Part shown: piece after piece, positions 1-8,096 of the stretch
Layout: every line of letters starts with the position of its first letter
Numbering within the stretch: the first letter of the stretch is position 1
Assembly: GCF_014638845.1 (NCBI RefSeq)
Contig: NZ_BMFP01000005.1
Location: 1-64,000, forward strand
Source of the DNA: Pontibacter amylolyticus
GTDB lineage: Bacteria > Bacteroidota > Bacteroidia > Cytophagales > Hymenobacteraceae
DNA: 64,000 bases
Reading direction: 5' to 3'
Made by a program: the position numbers and the translations under genes
The notes under the pieces: generated by a model
What the model was told of the DNA's origin: nothing
Seen by the model: the letters and a program-made list of their open reading frames with translations, nothing else
Databases searched by the model: none

Positions 1-7
1 TTTTTTG

Positions 8-37
8 CTTACTTTTTTCATCAAGGAAAAAAGTAAG
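8..37. repeat. Short perfect inverted repeat near the window edge
   Basis: Two 11-base arms (8-18 and 27-37, CTTACTTTTTT and its complement) flank an 8-base loop. It could be the terminator of a gene lying left of the window, but no clear T-run follows on either strand. No gene is seen in 1-243. Confidence 0.5.
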
Positions 38-76
38 GCCCGCCCGGCCAGGGCAAGCTATGAAATAGCACTGGTT

Positions 77-204
77 GCTATACCTGCAAAAAACATTAGC
101 CACAGTGCAAAGCAGGCTACACCTATACATGGGCCAGAGGCCCCACCATAGCAAGTCACGAGCGAAGACGCTCGCGCCATAAGTGCTATACCTGCAAAAG
201 ACAT
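77..204. repeat. Direct repeat pair carrying the CTATACCTG word
   Basis: The 20-mer GCTATACCTGCAAAAAACAT at 77-96 recurs at 185-204 with one change. Both copies contain the CTATACCTG word that is over-represented across the window. A small hairpin, GAGCG-AAGA-CGCTC, lies between them. The stretch is noncoding and downstream of tRNA-Leu. Confidence 0.5.
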
Positions 205-243
205 AAAAAAAGCCCCATTCAGTTAAGAACAGAGCTTTTGATG

Positions 244-325
244 TGCGCGCGGGGAGATTCGAACTCCCACACCCGAAGGCACCACCCCCTCAAGATGGCG
301 TGTCTACCAGTTTCACCACGTGCGC
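244..325 (-). tRNA. tRNA-Leu (anticodon GAG)
   Basis: Read on the minus strand this folds as an 82-base class II tRNA. The acceptor GCGCACG pairs with CGCGCGC with one A-C mismatch, the D arm contains TGGTAGACACGCC, the anticodon stem CCATC/GGTGG holds loop TTGAGGG, there is a long variable arm, and the T arm is GGGAG-TTCGAAT-CTCCC. Anticodon GAG reads CUC and CUU leucine codons. CCA is not encoded. The acceptor mismatch is slightly unusual. Confidence 0.93.
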
Positions 326-340
326 AGCTGATTAGGTTTG

Positions 341-372
341 CAAAAGTATACCGCAGAATTGAGAATTGCAAC
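341..372 (-). promoter_or_regulatory. Bacteroidota-type promoter of tRNA-Leu(GAG)
   Basis: On the minus strand the -7 box TACTTTTG (341-348) lies 15 bases upstream of the tRNA. A GTTG at 369-372 sits 20 bases further up, near the -33 TTTG consensus. The layout matches the TTTG-N19-21-TAnnTTTG promoters known in this phylum and is repeated at other tRNA genes in the window. Confidence 0.65.
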
Positions 373-462
373 AGCCAACCACCACCAAAGGCATTTTTTT
401 AACGCAGGTTAAGCTTCGCGTCTTTCAGCTATACCCTATACCTCAAACAGTCAGGCCAGTAG

Positions 463-2721
463 CTACTGCGGCAAGGTATAGCGGATGCCCAGGAAAAAAC
501 GCCGCCCCTGCATGGGCGCGTAATTGTACTCCGTGTCGAAGCTATAACCGTAGGGGTTATCCACCTCCACCTGCTTATCAAACGGATCGAAGGGACGCAT
601 CAGCGGATACCTGGGCATAAAGTTCAGCAGGTTTTTCACCCCGCCGTATACCTCCAGCCCCTCTCCCATGGCTTTCGTGGCCTGCAGGTTCTGCAGACTG
701 AACCAGGGTGACTGCTCAGGCCTGAAATCATTTTCCTGCACCGGCAGGTACATCGGTCCTTTTACGCTGCCTGTGTAGTCCAAGGTGAGCGCCAACTGCC
801 TGAATTGGTAGGAGGCGGTGAAAGTGCCCGAAAATCGGGGTGCGTGCAATTGCGGAATCCGCTCCTCCCCATGCTCGGGCGTACGCTGCACCTGGTATAC
901 ATCCATCAGAGTAACACCGGCGTGCAGGCGCAGCGGGAACGTAAAAGCCAGCTCTGTATTCAATGCTATACCTTTGGAAATGGCGTGACCGCTCAGGTTG
1001 TCGTAAATGATCTGCGTGTTGTTGGTCAGGAAATCAGCGATGATTTTGTTCGTGAAATAGGTATAGAATACGGCCCCCTCCAGGTTCAGAAAACCACTGC
1101 CCAACGGAATGTAGCGCTGGTAGTTCAGGTTAGCGTTGTACGACTGCTCCGGCTTCAATTCATTGCGGATGACCACTTCGCGGGCACCAGTCAGGGCGGC
1201 GTGGTCTTCAGTGAACAGGTTGACTACGCGGTAGCCGTTGCCCATGCTCAGGCGGAAGATATTGTCTTCGTTCGGAGCCCAGCGCATGCTCAGGCGCGGC
1301 GAAAAGATACCACCGTGCGCCGAGTGGTAGTCGTAGCGCAAGCCGGAGAGCAGCGTGAATTTGTCGGAGGCTTTGAACTCGTGCTGGGCAAAGGCCCCCG
1401 GCAGCGACGTACGATCCGGCTGGTTTTCAGCACCCGCCTCACGCTGCGTGGCAGGCGTGTTATCGTCGTACCAGGTATAGCGGTAAGTGGTGCCCAGCAG
1501 CAACTTTTGCTTAGCTCCCAGGTTCTTGTCCCAGACCAGCTGCCCAAAACCTACCCGCTGATGCCCTCTGTAGACGGTCTCGCCGTAAGCGGCATTCTGC
1601 TGGTGATCATTGTAAGAGAAGCTGAACAGCAGGTGCTCAGGTATAGGCAACTGGTAACCACCCAGCACTTCGTAGCGACTGGTATAGACCGACTCGCCGT
1701 ATACCTGGTCACCGCCCCGGTGCATGGGCTGCCACTGCATCTCCCCGCCAAACCGGTCTTCGTAGTAATAGCGGGCCGCCAGGTTGGCCACTCGGTTCTG
1801 CGGACGGTTCAAGCTCCATTTGTTGAAAACCGAAAAGCGGTGCTGCACCGGTATATCCGTAAAATTATCCTCGTTCACATCGCGCCTGTCTGCAAACCGG
1901 AAATAGTTGGTGCTGATCATAGTCGAGGCGCGAGTCCAACGTTTGCTATACCCAAGGTCGGCATTCAGTTCCTGGTGCGAGGTATAGAACAGATCGGCAG
2001 AGAGCCGCGGCGCCGTTAAGGGGCTTTTGGTGATGATGTTGATGAGCCCCGCCACTGCCTCCGAGCCGTACAGCGTGGAGGCCGGCCCTTTCACCACTTC
2101 TACCCGCTCAATTAAACTGTTGGGTATACCACTCAGCCCGTACACGGTGGACAGAGCACTTACGATTGGCATGCCGTCGATCAGCACCATGGTATAGGCG
2201 CCTTCCATCCCGTTGATGTGGATGTCGCCTGTGCCGCACACGCTGCAATTGATCTGAGGCTGCACCCCGTTCACGATCTCCAGCGCCTCGAAAATAGCCG
2301 GGGTTGGGTTCTTTTGAAAATACTTGGGGGTATAGATCTCCACCGGCACCGGAGATTCCAGCAGGTATGTCTCGCGCATGGTGCCCGACACAACAACCTC
2401 ACGCAAACGTGCGTCCTGGGGCTGCAGGCGAACTTTCACGGTGCTTATCTCACCAGTCTTTACTGTTACCGTCAACTCCTGCGCCCTGAAACCGATGGCT
2501 GAAAAGCTGATTTTATGAACTCCTACCGGAACCTGCCCTAACTCGAAATGCCCCTTTTCGTCAGCAGTGGTCCCTATACTGCTACCAACCAATCCGACGC
2601 TGGCAAAGGATGCGGGCACCTCCCCAGTCATTACCTGCCCCTTCACTTTGCCAGTTTGGGCACTTACCAAGGAAGGGACGATGAGCAAAACACAAATCAG
2701 GTATAGGTACTTCATTTTCAT
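463..2721 (-). CDS. TonB-dependent outer membrane receptor
   Basis: This 752-residue protein is built as a TonB-dependent receptor. It has a signal peptide (about 1-22), a CarboxypepD_reg-like beta-sandwich (about 25-100), a TonB-box-like REVVVSG at 107-113, a plug domain (about 120-235, ending in the typical KGPASTLYGSEAVAGLINII) and a long beta-barrel. A Cys pair in NCSVCGTG (158-165) is found in a receptor subgroup related to siderophore/heme and colicin-I receptors, but the substrate cannot be read from sequence. The gene stands alone, divergent from an ABC exporter. It carries 16 copies of the GGTATA/TATACC word, far more than chance. Confidence 0.9.
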   Translation of the reverse strand: MKMKYLYLICVLLIVPSLVSAQTGKVKGQVMTGEVPASFASVGLVGSSIGTTADEKGHFELGQVPVGVHKISFSAIGFRAQELTVTVKTGEISTVKVRLQPQDARLREVVVSGTMRETYLLESPVPVEIYTPKYFQKNPTPAIFEALEIVNGVQPQINCSVCGTGDIHINGMEGAYTMVLIDGMPIVSALSTVYGLSGIPNSLIERVEVVKGPASTLYGSEAVAGLINIITKSPLTAPRLSADLFYTSHQELNADLGYSKRWTRASTMISTNYFRFADRRDVNEDNFTDIPVQHRFSVFNKWSLNRPQNRVANLAARYYYEDRFGGEMQWQPMHRGGDQVYGESVYTSRYEVLGGYQLPIPEHLLFSFSYNDHQQNAAYGETVYRGHQRVGFGQLVWDKNLGAKQKLLLGTTYRYTWYDDNTPATQREAGAENQPDRTSLPGAFAQHEFKASDKFTLLSGLRYDYHSAHGGIFSPRLSMRWAPNEDNIFRLSMGNGYRVVNLFTEDHAALTGAREVVIRNELKPEQSYNANLNYQRYIPLGSGFLNLEGAVFYTYFTNKIIADFLTNNTQIIYDNLSGHAISKGIALNTELAFTFPLRLHAGVTLMDVYQVQRTPEHGEERIPQLHAPRFSGTFTASYQFRQLALTLDYTGSVKGPMYLPVQENDFRPEQSPWFSLQNLQATKAMGEGLEVYGGVKNLLNFMPRYPLMRPFDPFDKQVEVDNPYGYSFDTEYNYAPMQGRRFFLGIRYTLPQ

Positions 2722-3087
2722 TATTTAGGCTTATCATGTCTATTACGAGACAAACTTAAATAAAAGTTTAGATTTCCTTATACTTAATTTTAGATTACCC
2801 TAAAAACATTAATTCTCTGTCGTTGTTCAGATAAGGATACTGTTGTAAGTTTTTGGTACTGAAAGCCTTGTGAAACCGATTTCGAAAAAACGTGAAACAT
2901 TTGTGGAGTGCCGAAACCTTATGCACAACGAACAATGTTGGTTTAGCAAAAACGCGCATAAAGTTTTGAGGACGCCGGTGCCCTCAAGCTTAAGTTTCGT
3001 ATTTAATGTTTGGACTATTTCAGGGGTATAGCTAAATTTATACCTTCATAAAGAATAGTTATATTACAATATTTAGCCAGGGAGTTT
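2722..3087. other. Divergent intergenic region between TonB receptor and ABC exporter
   Basis: This 366-base AT-rich spacer carries no gene. On the minus strand a -7-like TAAGTTTG at 2751-2758 lies 30 bases upstream of the receptor start, without a clear -33 partner. A GGAG ribosome binding site at 3081-3084 precedes the exporter gene. I see no riboswitch-like fold by eye. Confidence 0.5.
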
Positions 3088-3849
3088 ATGAGTGTAGAGA
3101 TAAAAGGACTATCCAAAGCGTATGGCAACAAACATGTATTGCAATCGCTAGACATCACAATAGAACAAGGCCAGTGCTACTGCCTGCTGGGCAAAAACGG
3201 AGTTGGCAAAAGTACCTTTCTCAACAGTATTCTCGATCTCATAAAACCTGATTCCGGCACCATTTCGCTCTTTGGAAAAGACTACCTGAGCAATCCACTC
3301 GAGGTAAAGCAGGATCTGGGCGCCCTTTGCGAAGACAATCCCCTGATTGAAGAATTTACGGGCTTGGAGTACCTTAACTTTGTGGCAAAACTCTATAGAT
3401 TGCCTGAAGACGAGGCGCAGCAGCGTATCAACAGCCTGACCAATTACTTTTTCACGGAGCGTGAGTCGTTGCACAAGAACATTGCGGGCTACTCTACTGG
3501 CATGAAAAAGAAAGTGGGCATCGTAGCCGCTATCCTGCACAAACCACGCGTGCTCATCCTGGACGAGCCTTTCACGGGCCTCGACCCGATTGCAGCTCAA
3601 CTGCTGGTGAAGCTGATCCGCAACTACAGCACGTCAAGCCGCGTGGTGCTTATCTCATCACACGACCTGAACTATGTAGAGCGTGTCGCCACGCACATCG
3701 GGGTGCTCAACGATGGGCAGCTGATGTACAACGGATCGGTGCAGGAATTTACCATGAACGGCGAGGCGCTCATCGACCAGGCCCTGTTTCAGTTGCTGCT
3801 CCCGCACCACACCGCTGCCGACGCCGACATCGACTGGATGTTGAATTAA
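3088..3849 (+). CDS. ABC transporter ATP-binding protein
   Basis: A 253-residue ABC ATPase. Walker A is GKNGVGKST (35-43), the signature is a degenerate YSTGMKKK (135-142), Walker B is VLILDEP (about 154-160), with D-loop GLDP and a switch His in SSHD (about 190). This form is usual for the ATPase of ABC-2-type exporters, which work with a separate membrane partner. The next gene downstream encodes a fitting polytopic protein. The ATG is preceded by GGAG seven bases upstream. The cargo is unknown. Confidence 0.92.
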   Translation: MSVEIKGLSKAYGNKHVLQSLDITIEQGQCYCLLGKNGVGKSTFLNSILDLIKPDSGTISLFGKDYLSNPLEVKQDLGALCEDNPLIEEFTGLEYLNFVAKLYRLPEDEAQQRINSLTNYFFTERESLHKNIAGYSTGMKKKVGIVAAILHKPRVLILDEPFTGLDPIAAQLLVKLIRNYSTSSRVVLISSHDLNYVERVATHIGVLNDGQLMYNGSVQEFTMNGEALIDQALFQLLLPHHTAADADIDWMLN

Positions 3850-3850
3850 G

Positions 3851-3930
3851 TTAGAAAATTAAAAAGTTGGGAAGTTAGAAAGTTATTTTTCTGGCTCTTC
3901 GACTTTCTACCTTTCTAGCTTTTTAACTTA
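3851..3930. repeat. Imperfect low-complexity inverted repeat
   Basis: Between the two exporter genes, a left arm made of AGTTAGAAAGTT-like units (3851-3883) is complementary to a right arm (3901-3930). About 18 of 23 bases pair over the best stretch. It could act as a weak intra-operon hairpin. It resembles other intergenic inverted repeats here in style, not in sequence. Confidence 0.55.
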
Positions 3931-3942
3931 TCACTTAAGTAA

Positions 3943-5301
3943 ATGGATCTGATTTTATATTCCTGCAAGGCAAGACTGAACAGCTATTTCCGACACAAGA
4001 AAATGCAACGGGTACTCCTGCTCGCGCTGGGCATTGTGCTGTCTGCCTTCTATGCCTGGCTGATTACGTTTCTGCTGCAGCAGGCCCGTGAAGGCGGCCT
4101 GAATATGGATGTCAGCCAGATGCTGGGCTATACCAACCTCCTCCTGCTGTCGTTCACGATACTGCGCGGTTTTTTCCCGGCCTATATCCCGAAAGCAGAT
4201 TTCATCAACCGCATTTACCCCATCAAACCGCTCAAGCGCTTCTGGACTGAACTGATCGTGGAGTTGGTGTCGCCCTTCTACTTCGTGCTGCTCAACTTCC
4301 TGCTGCTGCTCTGCATGATGTCGCCTGACTATACGGTGTTGCATCTCGCGCAGAGTTTCCTAGTGTTTCTGACGGCGCATATTACAAGGCGGTCGCTGCA
4401 GGTGTTCATTGAGCGGCGCATCAACTGGCGCGGCAGTGCTTTTTGGGGAGCCGTGATCATGGTGGGCGCCTTTATCGCCCTGGAGGCCCGCGCGCCTATG
4501 TTTGAGCCGGTGACTTCCGTGATGATGCTGGTGGTGCACCTGGCTTCGCTGGCCTGTTTTCTGGTCGCGAACTACCTGCTGGAGCAGGCGGCCTACGAGC
4601 CGAAGCGCCGCACAGTGAACTACAGCAACGATGCCCGCCGCAGCCTGGGCTGGCGCCTTTTCAAGAACCACAAAATGGCGAAACAGCTGCTCCTGTTTGG
4701 TCTGGGCTTTAAGGTGCTCATGCTCGGCATCGACGCAACGGTATACTCGGCCAAGGGCATCCACATGCTCGACAAGAACGTATCGCTCTGGCTGTTTGTG
4801 GGTCCGCTTGTGATTTATACCTACGTGTTCAACAACGTGTGGGGCTTTTACAAAAACCTGTGGCTGACAACGGAACGCGCCACCGGAAACTACAAGGAAT
4901 TTCTGAAGGCCAGCCTGCTGCCCCTTCGTATGCCCATTCTGATAGATGCGGCCATCGTGGTGTTGTATGTGGCTTTCTTTAACCACGAACAGGCAACCTT
5001 TATTTTGCTGATGTACAGTGCCGCCGTGCTGGTTTTGACTCCCATCGGCATCATTGCCTCATTCACGAGCCCTAAAATGGTGAAAGGCGGTATCCTGAGC
5101 TTTAGTGCGAAAACCTCATACCTGTACAGTTTCATCTCTATCCTGCTGCTGGGCCTGCTGTTCTTGCCCCTGCTGCACCCGATGCTGTACATGGTATACC
5201 CTGTCGTGATCGCCCTGACCGTTTTTGCCATGGTAGCGGTATTGCAGGAGTACAAGCAATACAAGTACAAGCTGTTTGAGACGCTCTACAAAACCGAATA
5301 A
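3943..5301 (+). CDS. ABC-type exporter membrane protein
   Basis: A 452-residue polytopic protein with around ten to twelve hydrophobic segments, for example residues 23-45 and 185-205 and several in the C-terminal third. It follows an ABC ATPase gene by 93 bases and is likely its permease. It resembles the Bacteroidota DUF5687-like permeases in size and architecture, from memory only. No signal peptide or enzyme motif is seen. The cargo is unknown. Confidence 0.7.
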   Translation: MDLILYSCKARLNSYFRHKKMQRVLLLALGIVLSAFYAWLITFLLQQAREGGLNMDVSQMLGYTNLLLLSFTILRGFFPAYIPKADFINRIYPIKPLKRFWTELIVELVSPFYFVLLNFLLLLCMMSPDYTVLHLAQSFLVFLTAHITRRSLQVFIERRINWRGSAFWGAVIMVGAFIALEARAPMFEPVTSVMMLVVHLASLACFLVANYLLEQAAYEPKRRTVNYSNDARRSLGWRLFKNHKMAKQLLLFGLGFKVLMLGIDATVYSAKGIHMLDKNVSLWLFVGPLVIYTYVFNNVWGFYKNLWLTTERATGNYKEFLKASLLPLRMPILIDAAIVVLYVAFFNHEQATFILLMYSAAVLVLTPIGIIASFTSPKMVKGGILSFSAKTSYLYSFISILLLGLLFLPLLHPMLYMVYPVVIALTVFAMVAVLQEYKQYKYKLFETLYKTE

Positions 5302-5377
5302 ACCGCACATCGAACTAAGTGTGTAGCAATATTGTCATTGCAATAGCCTGACACACCCCACGGGCAAACTATATCAG

Positions 5378-5767
5378 ATGGAATTCGATTATGACAAATT
5401 TTTAGTTGAACTGCAGGTGCAGAATCTTTCTAAAGAAGAGGCTGCTCAAGCGGTTTACCAGGAGATTCGCGACGCTGAAAATCAAAAGGCTGGCTTTTTG
5501 GACCAGGCCACCGAAAACCCGGATTTTTTCACCTACATCGGCAGCCAGGTAGACAGCTACATTACGTACCTGAAAGTGCTGCACAACAAGATAGCGCCAC
5601 AAGGGCAGTATGCACCTGATGAGCAGGTATACCGTCCTGACATGGAAGTGATTAACCGTACACTGGAATTGGTGCAATACCTGGAGAAGGTGGAGCAAGG
5701 CAAGTTGGGGAATAAAGAGGTAACCACCCAAAAGACCAATCTCAACATGACCAGTGCCGATATTTGA
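5378..5767 (+). CDS. Hypothetical small soluble protein
   Basis: A 129-residue acidic, probably all-helical protein that I do not recognise. There is no signal peptide, no membrane segment and no obvious catalytic motif. It follows the exporter permease by 76 bases on the same strand and is closed by a strong terminator. It could be co-transcribed with the exporter, but a functional link is not shown. Confidence 0.65.
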   Translation: MEFDYDKFLVELQVQNLSKEEAAQAVYQEIRDAENQKAGFLDQATENPDFFTYIGSQVDSYITYLKVLHNKIAPQGQYAPDEQVYRPDMEVINRTLELVQYLEKVEQGKLGNKEVTTQKTNLNMTSADI

Positions 5768-5781
5768 ATATCTTAAACAAA

Positions 5782-5823
5782 AAAAGAAAGGCTTCTTACG
5801 TTTCGTAAGAAGCCTTTCTTTTT
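5782..5823. terminator. Bidirectional terminator between the 129-residue gene and tRNA-Lys
   Basis: A perfect stem of about 18 base pairs (GGCTTCTTACG / CGTAAGAAGCC core) with a three-base TTT loop is flanked by A-runs and T-runs. It can terminate the plus-strand gene and the minus-strand tRNA-Lys. Confidence 0.9.
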
Positions 5824-5827
5824 TAAG

Positions 5828-5900
5828 TGATCCCGCTGGGATTCGAACCCAGGACCCATACATTAAAAGTGTATTGCTCTACCAGCTGAGCTACAGAATC
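5828..5900 (-). tRNA. tRNA-Lys (anticodon TTT), copy 1
   Basis: A 73-base tRNA on the minus strand: acceptor GATTCTG/CGGGATC with two G-U pairs, D arm TAGCTCAGCTGGTAGAGCA, anticodon stem ATACA/TGTAT with loop CTTTTAA (anticodon TTT), T arm CTGGG-TTCGAAT-CCCAG, discriminator A. Its sequence is identical to the two copies at 12199 and 12329. Confidence 0.97.
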
Positions 5901-5929
5901 AGTACTGTTTATTCCCAGTGTTGGGAGTG

Positions 5930-5960
5930 CAAAAGTAGACCTTTTTCTTTAATTCACAAA
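5930..5960 (-). promoter_or_regulatory. Promoter of tRNA-Lys copy 1
   Basis: On the minus strand TTTG (5957-5960), a spacer of exactly 19 bases, then TACTTTTG (5930-5937). This matches the Bacteroidota -33/-7 consensus. The tRNA starts 29 bases downstream of the -7 box. Confidence 0.85.
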
Positions 5961-6131
5961 GTCTGCTCCCTTTATTCATGCTACTTACGGTAACTGTATA
6001 AAACGCTGGCGTTTCATTTTGGTTTAATCTTCCTAAGCATCAATCGGTTACCGGCCATCCAAAAAAAATTCATTTCAGAAAAAAAAAGCGCGTCATACCG
6101 GATAAAATCGCTTCAAGCCCTGAATCGCTGG

Positions 6132-6746
6132 TCAAGCGGGTAGCAGTTCACTCAAATCAGACACATCCACTTCTACATTTGCCTGCAGCTCCAGGTTCAG
6201 GAACATCCGGTTGGCTTTTGGCGTGATGTCATGCACCCGGACCTCCTCTACTGTACCGGTAAGCTTCAGGCCTTTCAGCTCCATACCTGTTTCCAGCATA
6301 CCGTTTGCCTTGGCCAGTTCGTTCCCAATTATTTCGGCCAGATTTACTCTCGCCTTCTGGATGATCTGGTTGTAGGCCACCTTGTTGACCAGCACCTCGA
6401 GAGAGGAGTTATAAAAGCGGCTGGAAGTCTGGGCCTGCATGTTGAATCTGTGGATGTATACCTGCTGCGTGGCGTTGTCGTAGCCAGGCGTTGCCTGCAC
6501 ATACAGGTCCACATTGTCGCGCTTAAGGATGGTTCTTAATATCCGGATCCTGACCCTCAGGATAATGTCACCTGTACCGGAGCTGCTGCCTGCCAGCCCG
6601 ACATCCAGAATCTGGGCATATGGGTTTGCATCCGTATCTTCTGAGGGCTTGGGTATGTATTCGCCTACCAGCTGCTTCCTGAGCACACCCTCCAAAGCAG
6701 GGTAAGAAATAGAGACCGGCACCTGAATTTTGACAAAGTTTTCCAT
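6132..6746 (-). CDS. Hypothetical protein, possibly lipid-binding-like (DUF4403-like)
   Basis: A 204-residue protein without a signal peptide or membrane segment, predicted rich in beta strands. The N-terminal PVSISYPALEGVLRKQL and the alternating hydrophobic pattern recall DUF4403/TULIP-like proteins, but it is about half their usual length and I could not confirm the family. It is a single gene; the 309 bases beyond its start hold a tRNA remnant. Confidence 0.6.
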   Translation of the reverse strand: MENFVKIQVPVSISYPALEGVLRKQLVGEYIPKPSEDTDANPYAQILDVGLAGSSSGTGDIILRVRIRILRTILKRDNVDLYVQATPGYDNATQQVYIHRFNMQAQTSSRFYNSSLEVLVNKVAYNQIIQKARVNLAEIIGNELAKANGMLETGMELKGLKLTGTVEEVRVHDITPKANRMFLNLELQANVEVDVSDLSELLPA

Positions 6747-6827
6747 ATATAGACTTTAGGTATACAAAGGCATTTAAACTCAAAAATACCTAAAGGGTTT
6801 GAGGTGATCGAAATCGGCAGAAATAAA

Positions 6828-6857
6828 AAGAGCCCCAAACCCAGGTTTGAGGCTCTT
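6828..6857 (-). terminator. Orphan terminator hairpin beside a tRNA remnant
   Basis: The stem AAGAGCC / GGCTCTT extends through AAACC/GGTTT. It lies at the same distance from the tRNA 3' end remnant as the terminators of the three live tRNA-Lys genes do, so it probably ended a lost tRNA transcript. Confidence 0.7.
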
Positions 6858-6863
6858 CTAAAG

Positions 6864-6879
6864 TGATCCCATCGGGATT
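6864..6879 (-). pseudogene. 3' end relic of a lost tRNA gene
   Basis: On the minus strand AATCCCGATGGGATCA matches 13 of 16 bases of the tRNA-Lys 3' end (AATCCCAGCGGGATCA): T-stem 3' half, acceptor 3' strand and discriminator. Nothing upstream resembles the rest of a tRNA. With the adjoining terminator it looks like the stump of a deleted tRNA gene. Confidence 0.55.
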
Positions 6880-7055
6880 ATAATAAAGCACACAAAGCTT
6901 TACAAATTAATAATTTCAACATACTAACAGAGCCTCGAATAGGCCACCCCACACACGAGACTTAAAGTTAGGATTAATTCCTTAAAACCGAATAATACAC
7001 CGGAGCACCACAAGACAAACCGGGCATTCACAGACCTAGTCGCTTCCCCTAGCCC

Positions 7056-7388
7056 TCACTTGACTGTTATCGTGCCCTTCATGACGGGGTGGAAACTGCA
7101 ATAGTAACTGGCGCTGGTCTTCGCAACCTTCTTCCAGGAGCCCTTGGCTGCCAGAGGCGGCGACTTCCATGACTTGCCGGACGCCTCTGTCACGTCGTGC
7201 GTGACCATATCCAGGTTCACGAAAAGCACTGTATCGCCGGGCCGCACGCTCAGGCTGGAAGGACTGAACTTCATCTGCACAATCTCCACGCGGTGCGTCT
7301 TGCTAGCAGGCCTTTCCTGTAAGGTGGAAAATCCCGTCAGCAGAAGCAGCGCGCAGGGAAACAGTACCTTGTGCATTGACATAAACAT
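7056..7388 (-). CDS. Plastocyanin-like cupredoxin
   Basis: A 110-residue exported type I copper protein. After a signal peptide (about 1-25) there is one cupredoxin fold with all four copper ligands visible: His64 in VTHDVT, then Cys97, His100 and Met103 in YYCSFHPVMKG. Such proteins carry single electrons in the periplasm. The start lies seven bases after the stop of the DUF4142 gene, so the two form an operon. The redox partner is unknown. Confidence 0.88.
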   Translation of the reverse strand: MFMSMHKVLFPCALLLLTGFSTLQERPASKTHRVEIVQMKFSPSSLSVRPGDTVLFVNLDMVTHDVTEASGKSWKSPPLAAKGSWKKVAKTSASYYCSFHPVMKGTITVK

Positions 7389-7394
7389 GGGGCA

Positions 7395-7943
7395 TTATTT
7401 TTTGGACATTTTTTGCTGTATCATTTTCGCATGCTCCAGGTGTGCCTCCAGGGCCGGCACCACAGACATCAGTAAATCCTTCAATTCCGCATTCTCTGTC
7501 TCCGGAATCAGGAGATCCTTCACCGCAGCGATAACAGAGGTATGGTAGGCTACTTCATTGTCTATATAAGCCTTGTCAAAAGCCTTTCCTGACTTGGCAC
7601 GCAGTTGCTCTTTGGTTTTCTCCGCGTCGGCCTTCAGCTGCTGGCTGACTGCATTGTCCTTGGGAGTCACGGATAACTTTTCCGTCAGCGCGACTGCCTG
7701 GTCGATGACGGCTTGATGATCATTGGCCATGGTCCGGGCAAATTCCAACACCTGGGTATCCTTAGACTTCTCCCTGGCAATAGCGGCAAAATCAATGTCA
7801 ATCTGATTGGCCGTCACGGCTGCCGAGGCTACCTCCGCATCCGATAGCGTCGGGTTCCCCTGCGCCAGCACCGTGGACCCAAAGGCAAACACGCCAAGAA
7901 ATAGCGCTGCAGTCTTCATGGTGAACTTCTCAAAACGTTTCAT
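7395..7943 (-). CDS. DUF4142 family periplasmic protein
   Basis: A 182-residue protein with a signal peptide (about 1-28) and a four-helix-bundle DUF4142 domain. Conserved His residues occur in NDHQAV, AYHTSV and AHLEHAK. The fold is ferritin/DUF305-like and the His pattern suggests metal binding, but no function is established. It is first in an operon with a cupredoxin, which points to copper or redox stress. Length is usual for the family. Confidence 0.85.
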   Translation of the reverse strand: MKRFEKFTMKTAALFLGVFAFGSTVLAQGNPTLSDAEVASAAVTANQIDIDFAAIAREKSKDTQVLEFARTMANDHQAVIDQAVALTEKLSVTPKDNAVSQQLKADAEKTKEQLRAKSGKAFDKAYIDNEVAYHTSVIAAVKDLLIPETENAELKDLLMSVVPALEAHLEHAKMIQQKMSKK

Positions 7944-8096
7944 ATTTTCTGATTTTAAAGTGATTAGATAAGTATTGGAGTAGCTGGCTCGTAATAAGTT
8001 ACAAAAGAGGCCATCGTTTTTTGGGACGGCGCAGGAAGGTGCTCCCGTTGTAACCTATACCTGCCCCGGGCACTCTAAAACTTTAAAAAAGAACCC

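Larger units (their letters stand above)
6747..7055. other. Intergenic region with terminator hairpin and tRNA remnant
   Basis: 309 bases without a protein gene. It holds a terminator-like hairpin (6828-6857) and, directly beside it, a 16-base tRNA 3' end remnant (6864-6879). Both are annotated separately. The rest is AT-rich and shows nothing I can name. Confidence 0.55.

Noticed and set aside
8..37. Rho-independent terminator at the window start
   Set aside because: The inverted repeat is clear, but no T-run follows the stem on either strand, so I keep it only as a repeat.
805..2019. A 404-codon open frame on the plus strand inside the TonB receptor gene
   Set aside because: It lies antisense to a complete receptor gene and its translation has no domain or signal; long antisense frames are common in GC-richer genes.
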